A stretch of 64,000 bases of DNA. It comes from Anisakis pegreffii (Eukaryota > Nematoda > Chromadorea > Rhabditida > Anisakidae). The stretch is taken from positions 1-64,000 of the forward strand of contig JAPYMA010000908.1 in assembly GCA_035041965.1 (NCBI GenBank). The letters are read 5' to 3'. How positions within the stretch are numbered: the first letter of the stretch is position 1; every line of letters starts with the position of its first letter. Shown here one piece after another: positions 33,202 through 46,600 of this stretch. The position numbers and the translations under genes were made by a program. The notes under the pieces were generated by a model, which was not told the origin of the DNA, ran no database searches, and worked only from the letters and a program-made list of their open reading frames with translations.

Positions 33202-36200
33202 ATGAACGATTTGGTGAGGGATTTGCAGCTAGCTCACTGTATTGAAACGTTTTATACGGGTGGTTCAGTAGAATGGAGTGCGGATGGACGTTGTTTGTTC
33301 ACAACGTGTTCGAATATTGTAAAGGCGTTGAATGTTGAAGATGCGAGCACTCGGTTAGTGATGTATTCACTATGTTTTCTTTCCATTTTACTTCCTTTTA
33401 GTAAAGTTTACGAAAGGAACTGATAAAACTGCGTATTATTGTGGTGTCGAATTTCTCATACGGTTTGTAAGATTCCGTCGATTTGGTTCACCGTTAGATT
33501 CATTACTTAACCTGATCAGTCCTCCTCGTGCTTTCGGATGTACGTTCACCATTGTAGGTTTGTACATATAAGCACTCCAGATTGAGTTACGTGGTCACCT
33601 GTTCAGGGTGGAAACTAGAGCATGCACTTCTCCAGCATTTGATACTTACTAATTTCAGTTATATTATCGGTGACCCAGAAGAGTCTAGTCATGTCACATG
33701 CGCCCAGCGTGTACCAAATTCAAACAGACTCATCGTGGCTTACTCCAATGGCCTTCTCGTTGAGTATGCCTTACCAATATTGGGTGCAGTTGTACCAGAA
33801 GGCACAGAGCTGAAACCAACTCTAATGAAACAATGGAAGTCGACACATACGGCACCGATAAAGATTCTGAAATTCTCTCCAGATTCAGAGACTGCTTGCG
33901 ACTGGATCAGCGGACTTCGCTGTAAAGGTATGATTTTCATGTGGCTCCTACTCGACTATATGTAATGAAATCATTAGTTCATGTGATTATTCATATGTTT
34001 GCGCTGTAATGAAAGTATAACGATGATAATGCTGAAATTATGATAGACTTTAATAGTTTATTGTTATCATTTGATTGGAGGAGTTTCATAATGTTTTTTG
34101 AGCGAAATCGCAATGTGCTTATGATTTAAATGGTCGAGGTTACAATTTAAAGGTTTCATTGCAAGTGTTTTAGTGATAGTTCAGTTTTACGAGAAACGAT
34201 AGAATAGAGAAAGTTGATCTAGTCGGTTGAATGTATTTCCATTTGGCAATGTAAAATTAAAAGTAATAAGTATGCTCCATTTCTGGTTTGTTACCTAGTA
34301 ACAGAGTTAGAGATTCGATAATGTTGACTTGATTTATGCTCTGAAGATGGGATGGTTCTCAGGAAGAATTTCTAAATGTGAGTTTGTTTTGGTTTTGTTA
34401 TGATTGTTCGTTGAAGGTATGGAAATTGGATTCACAGTGTTGTGTAGCGTCTCTGAAAGGCACTTCAGCAGTCACAGAAGCATTATTCGTGGATGCGGAT
34501 CGTATCCTTATAGGTTACATGGATGGAATGGTGAATTTCTATCGGTTGAAAGGCGAGAAGAAGTTGATGAGTAAATGGAAGCATCATACCAGGCATATAA
34601 TTTCTGAATTTTTTAATCTTCACAATTCTGAATTTTAAAAAAGGTATTATTAGAAAACTCAGTTCGGTTAATAGGAATTAATGTTGAAAGACATTATTGT
34701 AGTCGCTTTTATGCTTGTCCGCGTGAATGTGCCGCTGAATCCAGCCAGGTATTAAGAGGCGTAAAATTGGTTATTGAATTAAAACTTTCACGAACTTTTT
34801 CACGAAACTGACAAAATTCAGAAGTCTCTGAAGATCATTATTCCGTTTTTCTCGTACGTCATTCCTTCTAATACATATATGAGAAGTGAACATCTTAAGG
34901 AGGTTAAGGTCAATGGTAGGATTCTCTCATCTCGTATAGTACATCTGTAATTTTGTATTCTCAATTAATGATTATTGCAGTCAAATAGTCTCGTTGTTGC
35001 TACTGAACACAACAACAGCAGCAACGATTAGTCGAGATCAGACGATAGCATTGGTGAATGTGGAGACGAATGAGAAAATGAAAACTTTGCCGTTGTTCGA
35101 GCCTGTCGAATCGGCAGTGCTCATGGATGATGGAACGATGTTGACGGTCGGCGAAGAGGGTATCCTTAAGAGTTGGCAACCAACGACGGGAAAGTTGTTG
35201 AAATCGACGACCATTTGCAGGTATTTTACTGGAAAAGCTTTTTGCTGAATGGACATTTTATCAGTCTTCCACAGAAAATATCTTCAATAGTTTCTTATTA
35301 TATCATAAATCGATTACCGTTGCTATCATTATTGTTATTAGTGCTGTTGATTATTTGATGACAGTAAACAGTCGTGTAATCGGATGACTTGATCGAAGAA
35401 ATATTTATTTTAATGATTGCAACAATAAGATATAGTTAAATTCATGCAGGTGTATAAATAGTGACCTTTATCCTTCAGTTTTGTACCGTTGAATATTGGA
35501 GAATGTAAACGTTGTTAGATCATGGAAGCGTTGTTTCTTTCTCATTATGAAATTCAAATGGAAGTGCTCCAAAATAGGCAAATTAAAAGCGAATTTATTC
35601 AGGTGTCGTATCGACCAAATTCTGCGAAATCCTATTTGTGGTGAGCTGTTGTTGATAAGTTGTGAGTCGAATTTGTATATACTGGATGAGCGAACGTTCG
35701 AAGTGAAACGTGAAATGGTTGGTTTCAATGACGAAATATTCGATTTGGAATTCGTTGGTTCCAAAAGCGCGGAACAGAAATATATGATGGTGGCGGCGAA
35801 TAGTCCTGAGATACGAATGTATAGCACACAAACCTGGGAATGCCATCTTATTTCTGGTTAGTTTTCTGCTTTTTCTAAATACAATTTTCTTTGATCATTT
35901 AGAAAAATGCATTTTTGTCAATTCATGAATGAGCACGATGAAAAATTCTTCAGTATGAGTTTGCATAAGAGATTATAGCTTGGATAGTTGTTGAGTGGTC
36001 GAAGACGTTGAATTTGCTGACATTGAGTTGTGATATTGAGTTTGAATAGGATGATATTCGAAGTGGTGTGGACAGGAATGACGATCTGGTAGTGATGATA
36101 ACGGATTTCATTATCGGTCTTCATTATTTTTGTGATTCGTTTAGTTAAGGTTGTTGATTTGCATTAATCATCAACACAATGGACTTAGGAACTTGCTCGT

Positions 36201-39200
36201 TTCAGTTTGGTAATTAGTTATAATAGATTAATCAAGCTTGCACGTCGAGAAAGGAATCAGCAGTTATCAATCGCTATTTCAGGTCATACTGAAAGTATTT
36301 TATCGGTCATAAGTGCCCCGTGGGATACGAGCGTATTTGCGACGTCGTCAAAAGACAACTCGTTTATTGTATGGAAATTAGACGAAGGCGACAGGAAGAC
36401 ACCAGTTCCACGAAAGGTATTAAATGATAGGTGCATTCCTCGAGTAATTTAAAGCAATGTTTCGGAATTGTTTGTGTTGAATTTTGCAATTTCAATTGAT
36501 GATTTTTGTTGTTTTTTTGTCGAAAGTTGCAATGCTTTCGTGTGAAATTTGAATAGAATTCTGGCTGTAATTATGCCGTTTTATGTGGTTTTCTTGGGAT
36601 ATTTGTGTTTTGGTGGTGAATAGCGTTAGATTTTAGTCACAAATTTCGATATTCTGTGGAGCTCTGTTACACTCTGTTTTTTTGCGATGTAACGGATAAA
36701 ATGTTTATTTTCAGATTGCCTTAGCGACAGGCCATACGAACAATGTAACGGCGATACGTTTTTCGAATACGTCGAAAAAGCATTTCATCGTGTCTGTCTC
36801 AAATGATACAACTCTGAAACTGTGGTCGCTAGCAGACGTTGGCACGTCGGATTCTGAATGGTAAGTGATCATTCAGTAAGCGTGTTCAGAGCGATTCTGT
36901 TCCAGTTGATATGGTTCATTTCTTCGATATGGTTTCAATCGTATTTCTTCGAAATCAGCATGAATGCTAACTAGCTGTCATGAACTCGTACAGCGTTGTA
37001 GATCGGTGAACGAAGGTTGTGTTGGTGATGAATTATTATATGTGATGGGTGAATAAGTTATTGAATCAATGATATAACTGTGTGATGTGAAGCCTCTCAA
37101 GCTTATTTTATAAAGCTTATTTGAACGTAATCGATCTGAATTGCAGTGTAAAACTGAGTGCGGCGTCAACGCTTGTGGCGCACTCGAAAGATGTGACTTG
37201 TGTGGACGTGAGTGCGAATGATCGTTTGTGTGTGACGGGTTCAATGGACAAAACGGCGAAACTCTGGCATATTGACCGGGCGAAAATGCAGCTGGGTATT
37301 GCTGGAACGTTGAGTGGACATCGGCGAGGTGTATGGGATGCTAAATTCTCATCCACCACTCAGGTGATTCTTTTGGATTGTTGCTCTTATAGCGATCGAG
37401 TGAAAAATTGAAATGTTTGTAAAAGTAGAGTGGAAATTCTTCCTGCAAGACAGAATTTGAAATGGAAGATTTGGGAGAAATAGTTTTTTGTTGTTGTCAA
37501 GAGCAAAATCAGTTCGTAAAGCGTTCAGAAGTTTTGAAGATAATTCGCCTTCTATCATGCATATTAGAATATCCGATAATGTTCTGTTGAAATGTGATGT
37601 TGTGTTTATGTGTAAAACTGGACGGAATACTAAAATTTGGGCTGATTTCTTTGTGTGATGATTTATTTGCATGGAGAAATAGTAGATAATTTTTACGAGA
37701 TATATGGAATCGATTTGATGTATATAATGAAGTGGTTGTACTGGTTTGAAGGTAATTGCAACATGCAGCGGTGATTGTATGGTACGTGTGTTCTCAATAG
37801 GTACGAAAGAGTGTTTGGCGACGTTGAGTGGTCACCCGTCAGCTGTCCTCAAGGTGATTCGGACTGACGATTATTTGAGAAATTTATTTGTTCGAGTTCA
37901 ATTCATTTGCAGTTTGTTTTAGTCGAGTGAAGAAAAAATGTGGATCTTTGAGGTGCTTTAAGGCGTTTTGAAACTTTCTTAGAGCTTAATTTTTAGTGAG
38001 GTAATTAGAAAAACAAAAGTATTCCTGTGTTAGAAATAGTTGTATTAGTGATTGTAGGCATTTTATGATGAAACATTAAGTAAACTTTAATGAATCATCT
38101 GTATTCTTCAGTATTTTGAATGCATTGATACGTCTCAAATCAGCCGAGAAGTGCCATCAGTGAAATTGCTTGAAGTTGAATCTGATATCAGTCGAGCTTC
38201 TAGGATGCGACAGCTATTAAAGCTCATTTTTCAGGCCATTTTCTTGAATAACGACAAACAGTTGTTGTCAGCGGATAGTGGAGGTTTGCTGAAAATATGG
38301 TCATTGTCTGGGAAGGATTGTGTGTCAACAGTCGAGGCGCATGATGACAAAATATGGACGGTTCTGGGTTATGAGGATGAAAGCCGTTTCGTTACTGGTC
38401 TGTTTTATTTTATGCATGTGAAGTTTTTCAATTCAGCCCTTCTTATTGGTGACAGAAGAATGAAGAAGATTCGTGACATAGAAAAATAACGAATGAAAAT
38501 GAAATGAAGGCAAAGTTTACCCATCTTTTTTTTCATTCATTTTGAAATGACGCTTTAGGTGTTACTTAGGTTAAGTACATAGGAGCAAATGATCTTCTGT
38601 CGTGTTGTAAAATATCAATATGGTTCTGTCCATGGTGGCGGGCACAATTGCTGTTGTCCAGTAATATTTTCAAATTGGTGTTATGTGGTGGTGCGCTTTC
38701 AGCTGGTAGTGATGGTCGTATTCGAATCTGGGAAGATGTAACCGAGAAGAAACGAGAAGAGGAAGAGCTAAAGCGGACGCAGCAAATTAAAGACGAGCAG
38801 AAACTGTCAAATCTGATCGAACAAGGCAGATACGTTGAAGCACTGTCCTTCTCACTCACATTGTCAAGGCCTTACAAGTAAATTGCGTTTATCTTTATGT
38901 AGTTAATGTCTTCATTATTTGAGTTATTCATGGAGTTGTTATACAAACTTTTTGATGTGTTTTTTAATGGGGTTTTTTGGTGGGTTTTGTTATCATTTTC
39001 AAATCAATTGAACATTGATGAATTCCTAGTGTCAACTGTTGATGTTGATTCGCTTCAAGCTCATTATTTGTTGTTTATTGCTCAAGTTCATATCGTAGGC
39101 GTTGTAAAAATCGTTGAGGAATTTTGCAGATGTCTCCAAATTTTTTGCAGATCTTTACTAAAATTGGCGCTGTTTTCAGCTGTTTACAAGTAGTGAACGC

Positions 39201-39881
39201 TATGTTGAATCAAGAAGACGACAGTGAGCTGCGAAAGGCAATATGCGATCTTTTGGAAGAGCAACTTGTGATACTGCTTGATTTCGCTTCTCAATGGAAC
39301 ACGAATAGTCGAACTTCATCGGTTAGTTTAGGAAGTTCTTGATCGTATTCAGTGATCATATCTCTTTACTTGATCGTTTTGCTTCGTTCCAATTATCAGT
39401 TAGGTGAATAATTTGTTTGAGTTACGCGAATGATATCCAATGTTTGCATATACGATGTTATATGCTCTTGATTCAAATGATTGCATTCAGTTTTATGTGA
39501 TTCCCTTTCATCCATCATGGCACAACTAACTAGAAGCTGTCTGTTTCTAGGCGAGTCAGAAGGTGCTGAACGCAGTTCTGCGTACGTTTACACCGGAGCG
39601 CTTACTGAAAATGCCAAACTTCGCAGCCGTTGTCGAGTCGTTCATACCGTACACGAACAGGTAATACGAAAACAAATTAAATTTGCCTTTTACTTTTTGT
39701 TTTTGCGTGCTGCGTTCAATTTTTCGTAATCATTGATATGATAGCGATTGATTAGATGAATAGTTGAATCTTTTGAAGGCACTTCGAACGTCTCACAAAA
39801 TCTCGTCAAAACGCAGCATTTCTTCATTACACATGGTCACAAATGAGGCTGTCAGAGGAGAATTTCATGCAGCGGACGTAA
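33202..39881 (+). CDS. TBL3: UTP13 / TBL3, WD40 protein of the small-subunit processome (with +1 frameshift)
   Basis: Fourteen exons: 33202-33353, 33659-33927, 34417-34592, 34981-35220, 35603-35856, 36283-36416, 36715-36860, 37147-37363, 37752-37853, 38235-38397, 38703-38877, 39180-39321, 39551-39660 and 39779-39881 (TAA). The product is about 793 residues (human TBL3 has 808). It has two WD40 propellers (e.g. [62 protein letters not shown]) and the C-terminal Utp13 domain ([38 protein letters not shown]). The family works in the nucleolus with the UTP-B complex in early 18S pre-rRNA processing. In exon 2, after FSPDSET, the expected [11 protein letters not shown] is read only in the +1 frame, so one extra base lies near 33891-33895. 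Exon 3 appears to end in a GC donor. All other junctions keep phase. Confidence 0.93.
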
Positions 39882-39952
39882 CTATGAAGAGTGTTAGTGC
39901 ATTAGTATATGGAATGTAGGTGCCGAATTGTTCAAAAAAACGAATCCGGGTT

Positions 39953-39958
39953 AATAAA
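39953..39958 (+). terminator. Poly(A) signal of UTP13
   Basis: AATAAA lies 72 bp after the UTP13 stop codon, upstream of PNO1. Confidence 0.6.
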
Positions 39959-40651
39959 ATTTGCGCATCAGTGATTGACTGTTGATTGTTTGAATGATGT
40001 TCTCCGATTTTTCCAAGTTGTTATTACCACTGAAATATTTACTGTTCTGATGAATATCATTTGCTTGTGTTGTTTTTCTTATGAATATTGTTATGGTGTG
40101 TACCGTTGTTAAAATTGTTGTTGATGATGTTATTGTTATCGCTGTTTCAGATTCATTGTTTTTGTTTCATATTGTTAAACGACTGATACCTCAGTTGAAT
40201 ATTCTACGTGATTATTAGAATAAATAAGTTCCTTTCAACGATGACAGTTTTCCGCTTCTCGCTTCTGAATGCGACGGTTGCGTCATGTAATCGTTATTTC
40301 TAATTGCTTCGTTAGGTAAATGGAAACATTTGGGTGGATTCGAGAGATTCATTTTGAGTGAAATCGTTTTGTAGTTATGTAACTTTCAGTTCTGTTAGAT
40401 TGACAACATTAAAAATGTCAAAACTCTTGTGAAACTATGAACAAAATGATGTCTGATAGCGTCAAGCAGCAGTTGACTTGTACCGAGTTGTTGATTGTTA
40501 ATTGAATGATGAGCTCTATTATCGTCAATTATTAATTGTTCATTCCAGATTCTTCATAACTTCGGGTCTAGAAAGTCGGTAAAAAAAACTGAAAAAGGTG
40601 AAAAGGAACAAATAGGATCGAAGAACTATCAATCGCTAACAATAAGCGAAA
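39959..40651 (+). promoter_or_regulatory. UTP13-PNO1 intercistronic region with acceptor at 40547-40548
   Basis: About 690 bp separate the UTP13 poly(A) signal from the PNO1 ATG. A good acceptor (TTGTTCATTCCAG) ends at 40548. From there to 40652 there is no other ATG, so a leader of about 103 nt would place the PNO1 start first. This fits trans-splicing of PNO1, from an operon or from its own promoter. Confidence 0.4.
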
Positions 40652-43600
40652 ATGGCATCCACGATGGATCCACAATTGGCGGATTTGCCGATCGAGATGG
40701 CCGTAGATAATGACGATGATATGCCAGAGCTGATCGAGACTGATCCAAGTAAAGGGCTGCCGTCACTCATCGAGCAAAATACACCAAAAACGGTTGACGA
40801 AACTACGGAATTCACTCAGGTTCGGGTTTTACTCCTGCGAATGCAGAGTACACATACATTTGAGGTTATTGCGAAGAGTCGACGCTTGCATTCGCTGCGG
40901 TCTATTTGAATGATGTTGCTTTGAATTTCAAAAAATGATTCAGCGATAGATGAACAAGCGTGGATGTGGATGGCTACAGAATTCATCCGAATAGATAATT
41001 GACATGAAAATCATTCTTAGCAAGCTTAACAGCATAAGTCAATCGGCTAATACTTGAGTGTGCTGTATTTACTTCTGAGCTAATACTGAGTTTCTGATTA
41101 CTTCATCATTATCTGATCTGTCCACCTAGGTTTGGCATTGTCGTCAAGGTACATATCGACCGACGTCACTGCAGTATTTAATATTCTTTGTTTCAATCAT
41201 GTTTTTTGCGTATGATTCTACTAGTGTGTCTTCCGATCGTTGTTTCGATCTTCCGAGGGAACACTTCAATCCTCGGGATGTTTTGGCCTAACTAATTACG
41301 TCTAAAATGTATCTTGGTAGTTGAAAACTTGTAGGTTATTCGACAGCTTCTGTATTCACACATGAAAATGTGTTGCTTTGTTTTTTAGCCGTGTAGCTGA
41401 ATGCATTAAACTTAATGAGATGAAAATTTCATGCAAAATCGGATTCTTCATTGCTTTGTTATTTTGCTGTCGACTTTCATGAAAATGAGTATCGTATCGC
41501 CTATCAAAATGCATCACCACACATTCTGTGTGGGTCAGAAGATAAATGACTGTGACTGAATGACTTTCTCATTTCATTGAATCAATTTTATGTTCACGAT
41601 TACGATGATGAACAAAGGCAGTTATTCGGTTTGTGTCATTGTTGACCGAACGAATCAAATAGCAACATCGCAATCGCTTAAAATAAATTCGATTACGCTT
41701 TACGCTCATATTGCTGACTGTTTATGGTATGTATTCAATATGATGAGATTGTTTTGTTTGTTGATGCATCCATCTTTATTTCGGTATCGTGCGATTGAAT
41801 GGCAGATCGGAATGATGCTGAACTGGAAGAAAGGAAATTGCGAATGAAAAAGGAAATGAGATCATTTAATGGCCCACACGCATCGTGAATAATAGTCACT
41901 GAAGCTGGAATACAGATGAATCAACTTTTAGCGTTAGCGTCAGGTGTAGAGCAGACTGTTGAAAGCAACAATTATTTTGTTTTGAAGTAGTTCTGAAGGC
42001 TCTATTGCAGAGTTTTTGTTGGAGTTTTTGTTTTGGGCTGTCGGCATTTCGATAGGTTTATTGCTTTGGATTCGCTTTGATGTGAATCGGTCTCATCTGA
42101 GATTTGAGATGAGATGTGAGTGGTACTGATAGTAAACTTTAATGGGAGCACACCCGTGATCGGTTGGTGGGAAAAAGTTAGACATATTGGAATTTGAGTG
42201 CGTGAATAGATTAGAAAAATGATGATGAGGTACGAAGTATAAAGGATAAAGACACATTATATGACTTGGACAGACATTGATGGATGGATGGATTGATTGG
42301 ATTTTGAATGGGAAATTTTATAGGTTTTAAGGTTTTTTGAAGGTTTCTTTGAGGAAAAGATAGAATGTTGCGTTATGAGTTTGTGTGCGCCGGTTGAACA
42401 ATTGTTGCCTTTTGTTGTTACTTCATTGTTAGATTTGAGGTAATCGTTTGATGTTTATATGGCACGGTATGGGATAGTTTTGCATAGATTCTTAAAAGTA
42501 TGTGATACATTTGACAGCAAACATGAATTTTATGAGAGAATGAATACGGTTTTTATCAAGAACGTGTTCGATATGGTCATAAAAGTCCCACAATGACATA
42601 AATGTCACTAGCAAATATGAGAAATGGATAGCAGAGTTTTAAAAAAAGAATTTCATTTAATCAGCAAATCAAACTCATTACGAGTTTATGCCTCTCTGTT
42701 ATCATCAATATCACTGATATCACATTCTTCCTTCCTTGGCATTCTTCTTTCCGTGCAGCTAACGATAATAGCGTTTGGAATCATCTGTCTTCATGAAATT
42801 CGAACTTGGATTATTGATCTGGCAAGCGATTGAAAGAAATAAGTTATCTTAAGAATGCGGCAATGTCTCAATCAGACTTTATTTGTGCGGGGTTTGGTGG
42901 GAAGTAAGAAAGGTGATTATTGTCAATGAATAGTTTTTGCTTAACTGTAGATGGTAATACTGAACTGAACTGATTAATTATGACTGTCATAAAGTGAAAC
43001 AGTCAAAGTCATGATCGCATTGGTAACATCAAGAAATATGTTAATATGTAAGGAATTCGTAATTCGATAATTGCATTCATTGTATTTGTTTGAATGTGAG
43101 TAAGTGTTTGTGTGTGTGTGTGAAGCATTTTGAGGCTTTTTATTTATTAGTTGAGGAGCGGTGTTTGAAAGAGAAATTAATTTATTGCAATTGTCACGGC
43201 GTTGTGTGTGGTATTTTAATCGTATGTATATACCACCACATTGCAAAACGATTAATAAACGGAATTATTCATCGTTCCAGTAATCGGTTTGTTGCTGTTT
43301 TTTTTGGTCGCATTTACATTGGTAAGAAATATAGTTTTGGATTAATTTGCAGAATCATTTTGCATTGAAAACGAATTCATAATATTAGCAACAGTGAGCA
43401 TGCATGTAAATGAACGCAAAAAATGGTATATTATACGTCGTATGGTTTCTAATATGCGATCAAATCACACATAAATATCATTTGACTATTTTTTTCATCT
43501 GACGGCGGTATCGTTTGAGCACGATTTGTTGGAGAAGCGCAGATGAGTGGTTCATGTTAACGTTCGTGTTTTTCGGAGGTTATTCAAGAGTGGAGGGTTG

Positions 43601-46600
43601 CTGTACGCACTCTATTCGTTCGGGTTTTTATGGTTTTGATAATAACGATGAGATGACAAGAAGGGGATAGCGATGGAAACGAAATATGAATGATTAAAGG
43701 AATTAATGGAAAAGGAAGTGTAGCGCATGGAGAGAAGAACGTATGGAAATGATACGTAATAGGCACATCAAGGTGACTTGAATAGGTCAAAATGATGATT
43801 TGTTGCGCAAAAATGCTGATGGCTAACTTATTTTTGTCGCAATCATTGAGATTTTTGTTTTTCTACTTTAGATTCTGATTTTGATTGACTATTGCTTTCA
43901 TTTTACTGAAGAGTTGAGGTGATGGATAGACATATTTCTGGCATGTACTGTAGATATTCAGATTGAGGGTAGAAATGTTACAGTTATGACGAATGCAAAA
44001 GAATGACATTTCATGAAACGGTTTGAAGAGCGCACACATTTACTTACTTTACCCCAAATTGGATTCAGTATCTTCATTGCGTTTCAGTTTTCTGCGATTG
44101 TGCGGTAAGTGGTGGACTCGGTTCACTGACTAGGTGGGCCACCGGGTGACAATGCTCACAGCAGGAGGTCAGGCGGGGTATTATTAATGAGGATGGAATT
44201 TGGTCAAGGGAAGATAAATGATCGCAGAGACGTATGCATGACTTATGGACATTAAAGATAATAGTCATGGTTGAATGTGTTGCGATGATCATTAGTGATC
44301 ACTGGAATGAGAGTGATCATTAATCAAAATTTGATTTGAATTGTATTGGGAGTGAAATTATTCGAGTGCCTACCTGAAATTCTAGTCTCGTATTTGATTT
44401 TATCACTTTTAGCATTCATCCAGTTTCTAGAGTCGATGCTGGATATTCTTGGGTTCATTTTTTGGTTCCCATTTTGGTTTCAGTTTCAAGCTCTTCCCAA
44501 AAGCAATGGACATATATTTTGAATTCCCTGTTTTTCTGTTGCGAAGAGGAATATTCAAAAGAGCTACATTTGACTGCATTTGTTGTGTTTATTGTAGAAA
44601 TTGCTCTGCATTCATTACCGTAAAGTACGACCTGAAAATTTTTTGTGTTTCTGTGCGACTCACAAATGTCTCAACTAAATGATTGACGCCACTCAAAGTG
44701 TTTGCTAAATTGCACCTGTCGTTTGCAAATTCCACTTTTTTGGAGTGGAAAAGAGAGGGATTCTGATCTTAAATCTCACAAAAACATTTGAATATCAATG
44801 AAAAAGATTTTTTTAAAAAAGCGAAGAAGATTGATGTGTTGGCAAGTAAGTGATCACTGAAAGGAACCATTTAACTGTCTACTTACAAAAAGTCGTCGAT
44901 CCATCTTATTCACTCGCCATCAATGGAGACTAAGCTGGTACGGGTAACCGTGCACCCAAATTTGAGACTGCTGAATCCACAGTAGCATTGGATTGTTTTT
45001 TTTGTAACTGTGACAGTTGTTTTTTGTTGTCATGTATAAAAATAAATGAGTTTAGTGTAGATATCGTTTAAGATAACTTAAAAGGATGTCTGTGTGCATT
45101 ATTTCTATGCGCACTTCTGATAACGCTGTTTATTTATTGATCATTCCCCCGTTTGGCAACAGACTTCATTAATAGTGAATCGTGCCTCGATGACATATCC
45201 TCTTTGTGTGGTAAAATGAAAGGCGATAAACCGAAAATGGATGAATGAATTGATGATTTATCGCTATCAATGTGAATGAGCATGTGTGTGTGTGTGTGTG
45301 TTTGTGTTCATACAAAGGCGATGGAATGGCTATAATTGGAATGATTTAGAGCAGTATGGCAAGCCAAGAACACTGTATTTATTGTGTAGAATAATTTATC
45401 TTTTATACATCCGACTAACCACAATGAGGCAAATTCAGTGAAATTATAGCTGTTCATTAACTTATTCGTGATTGAACATATTTATCTGAAAAATTGCAAG
45501 ATCAGCATGAGCCGTCTGAAGTTGGTCAGATTGATAAGTCAAGTTAGTGGGATTATTCTTTGTAAATGAGAAAATATAGTTGTGCACGTATGTTGAGGAA
45601 TATATTAACTGGACGCATTCTATCAAGTTTCCCCTCGACCCACTGACAGTAGAAATTGATGCAATCGCCAGGTTGTCTGCTTGAAAACCGAAAATTTCCT
45701 GAAATCGGTGAAGCCATCGTCAAGAAAGTAATATCATATGAAATGTCTGACGTTGCAGGTTGGGAAACGAAAACGTAAATCGAAAGGAAGTGCGAAAACG
45801 CAAGATGTTGAAATGGCCCAGGCAGATGATGGCACCAAAGAAAGCACAAAAATCACCGAAGATGATGGTCAAGATGTGCCGACGCGTGAGAAGCGAGTCC
45901 GGGGCACGAAGGCTGAAATCCGGAAGATTCCGGTTCCACCACACCGATACAGTCCATTGAAAGACAATTGGGTGAAAATATTCACGCCGATTGTCAAGCA
46001 ACTTCATTTGCAAATTCGGTATTTCTTCCAGTCGTTCGCAAAAACTTTTCTGTAACCAATCATACGTATGATAAGCAATCCGCGCTTTTTTGACAGTTTT
46101 GCCGTTTTCATTTAACGATATTGATTCGTTAATCATAAGCAAAATTTGATTGAAATCACACAAAATTCGATTGATATAGTTGAAAAGGGTCATATTTGCT
46201 TTTTTTACTCAGCAAAAGAGTCGTATTGTTTCTGCTACATCTTGCATTGTTCCACAATTATTTGCATTCTTAGAAACAATTCACTAGGTTAATTCACCCT
46301 GAACTTCACCAAAGGAGAGTTTTTCTTAAGTTTTCTTAAGAATCACTCTATGAGTTGTTCCACTCTCAGTTTCACTGGAAAGATCGAGTGCTAGTGGAGA
46401 GTGATAGGTGCACTTATGGAACAACGAAATCGCAACATTTTGAAATAATCGTCTGTATTGTCTTGAGTTAAAAAATGTTGATACAAAGCATTGGTAAATG
46501 GTATGACTGATGACTTTGTTGGTGTTGCGTTTCACTCATTGTTCTCCAGTTCTGAAATCATCCGAAAGCTTTGTTCAGTCGTACAAAACTCATTGTTGTT

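Noticed and set aside
45720..46193. 157-codon minus-strand open frame
   Set aside because: It lies antisense to PNO1 exon 2, whose plus-strand frame matches the PNO1 family exactly; it is a shadow.
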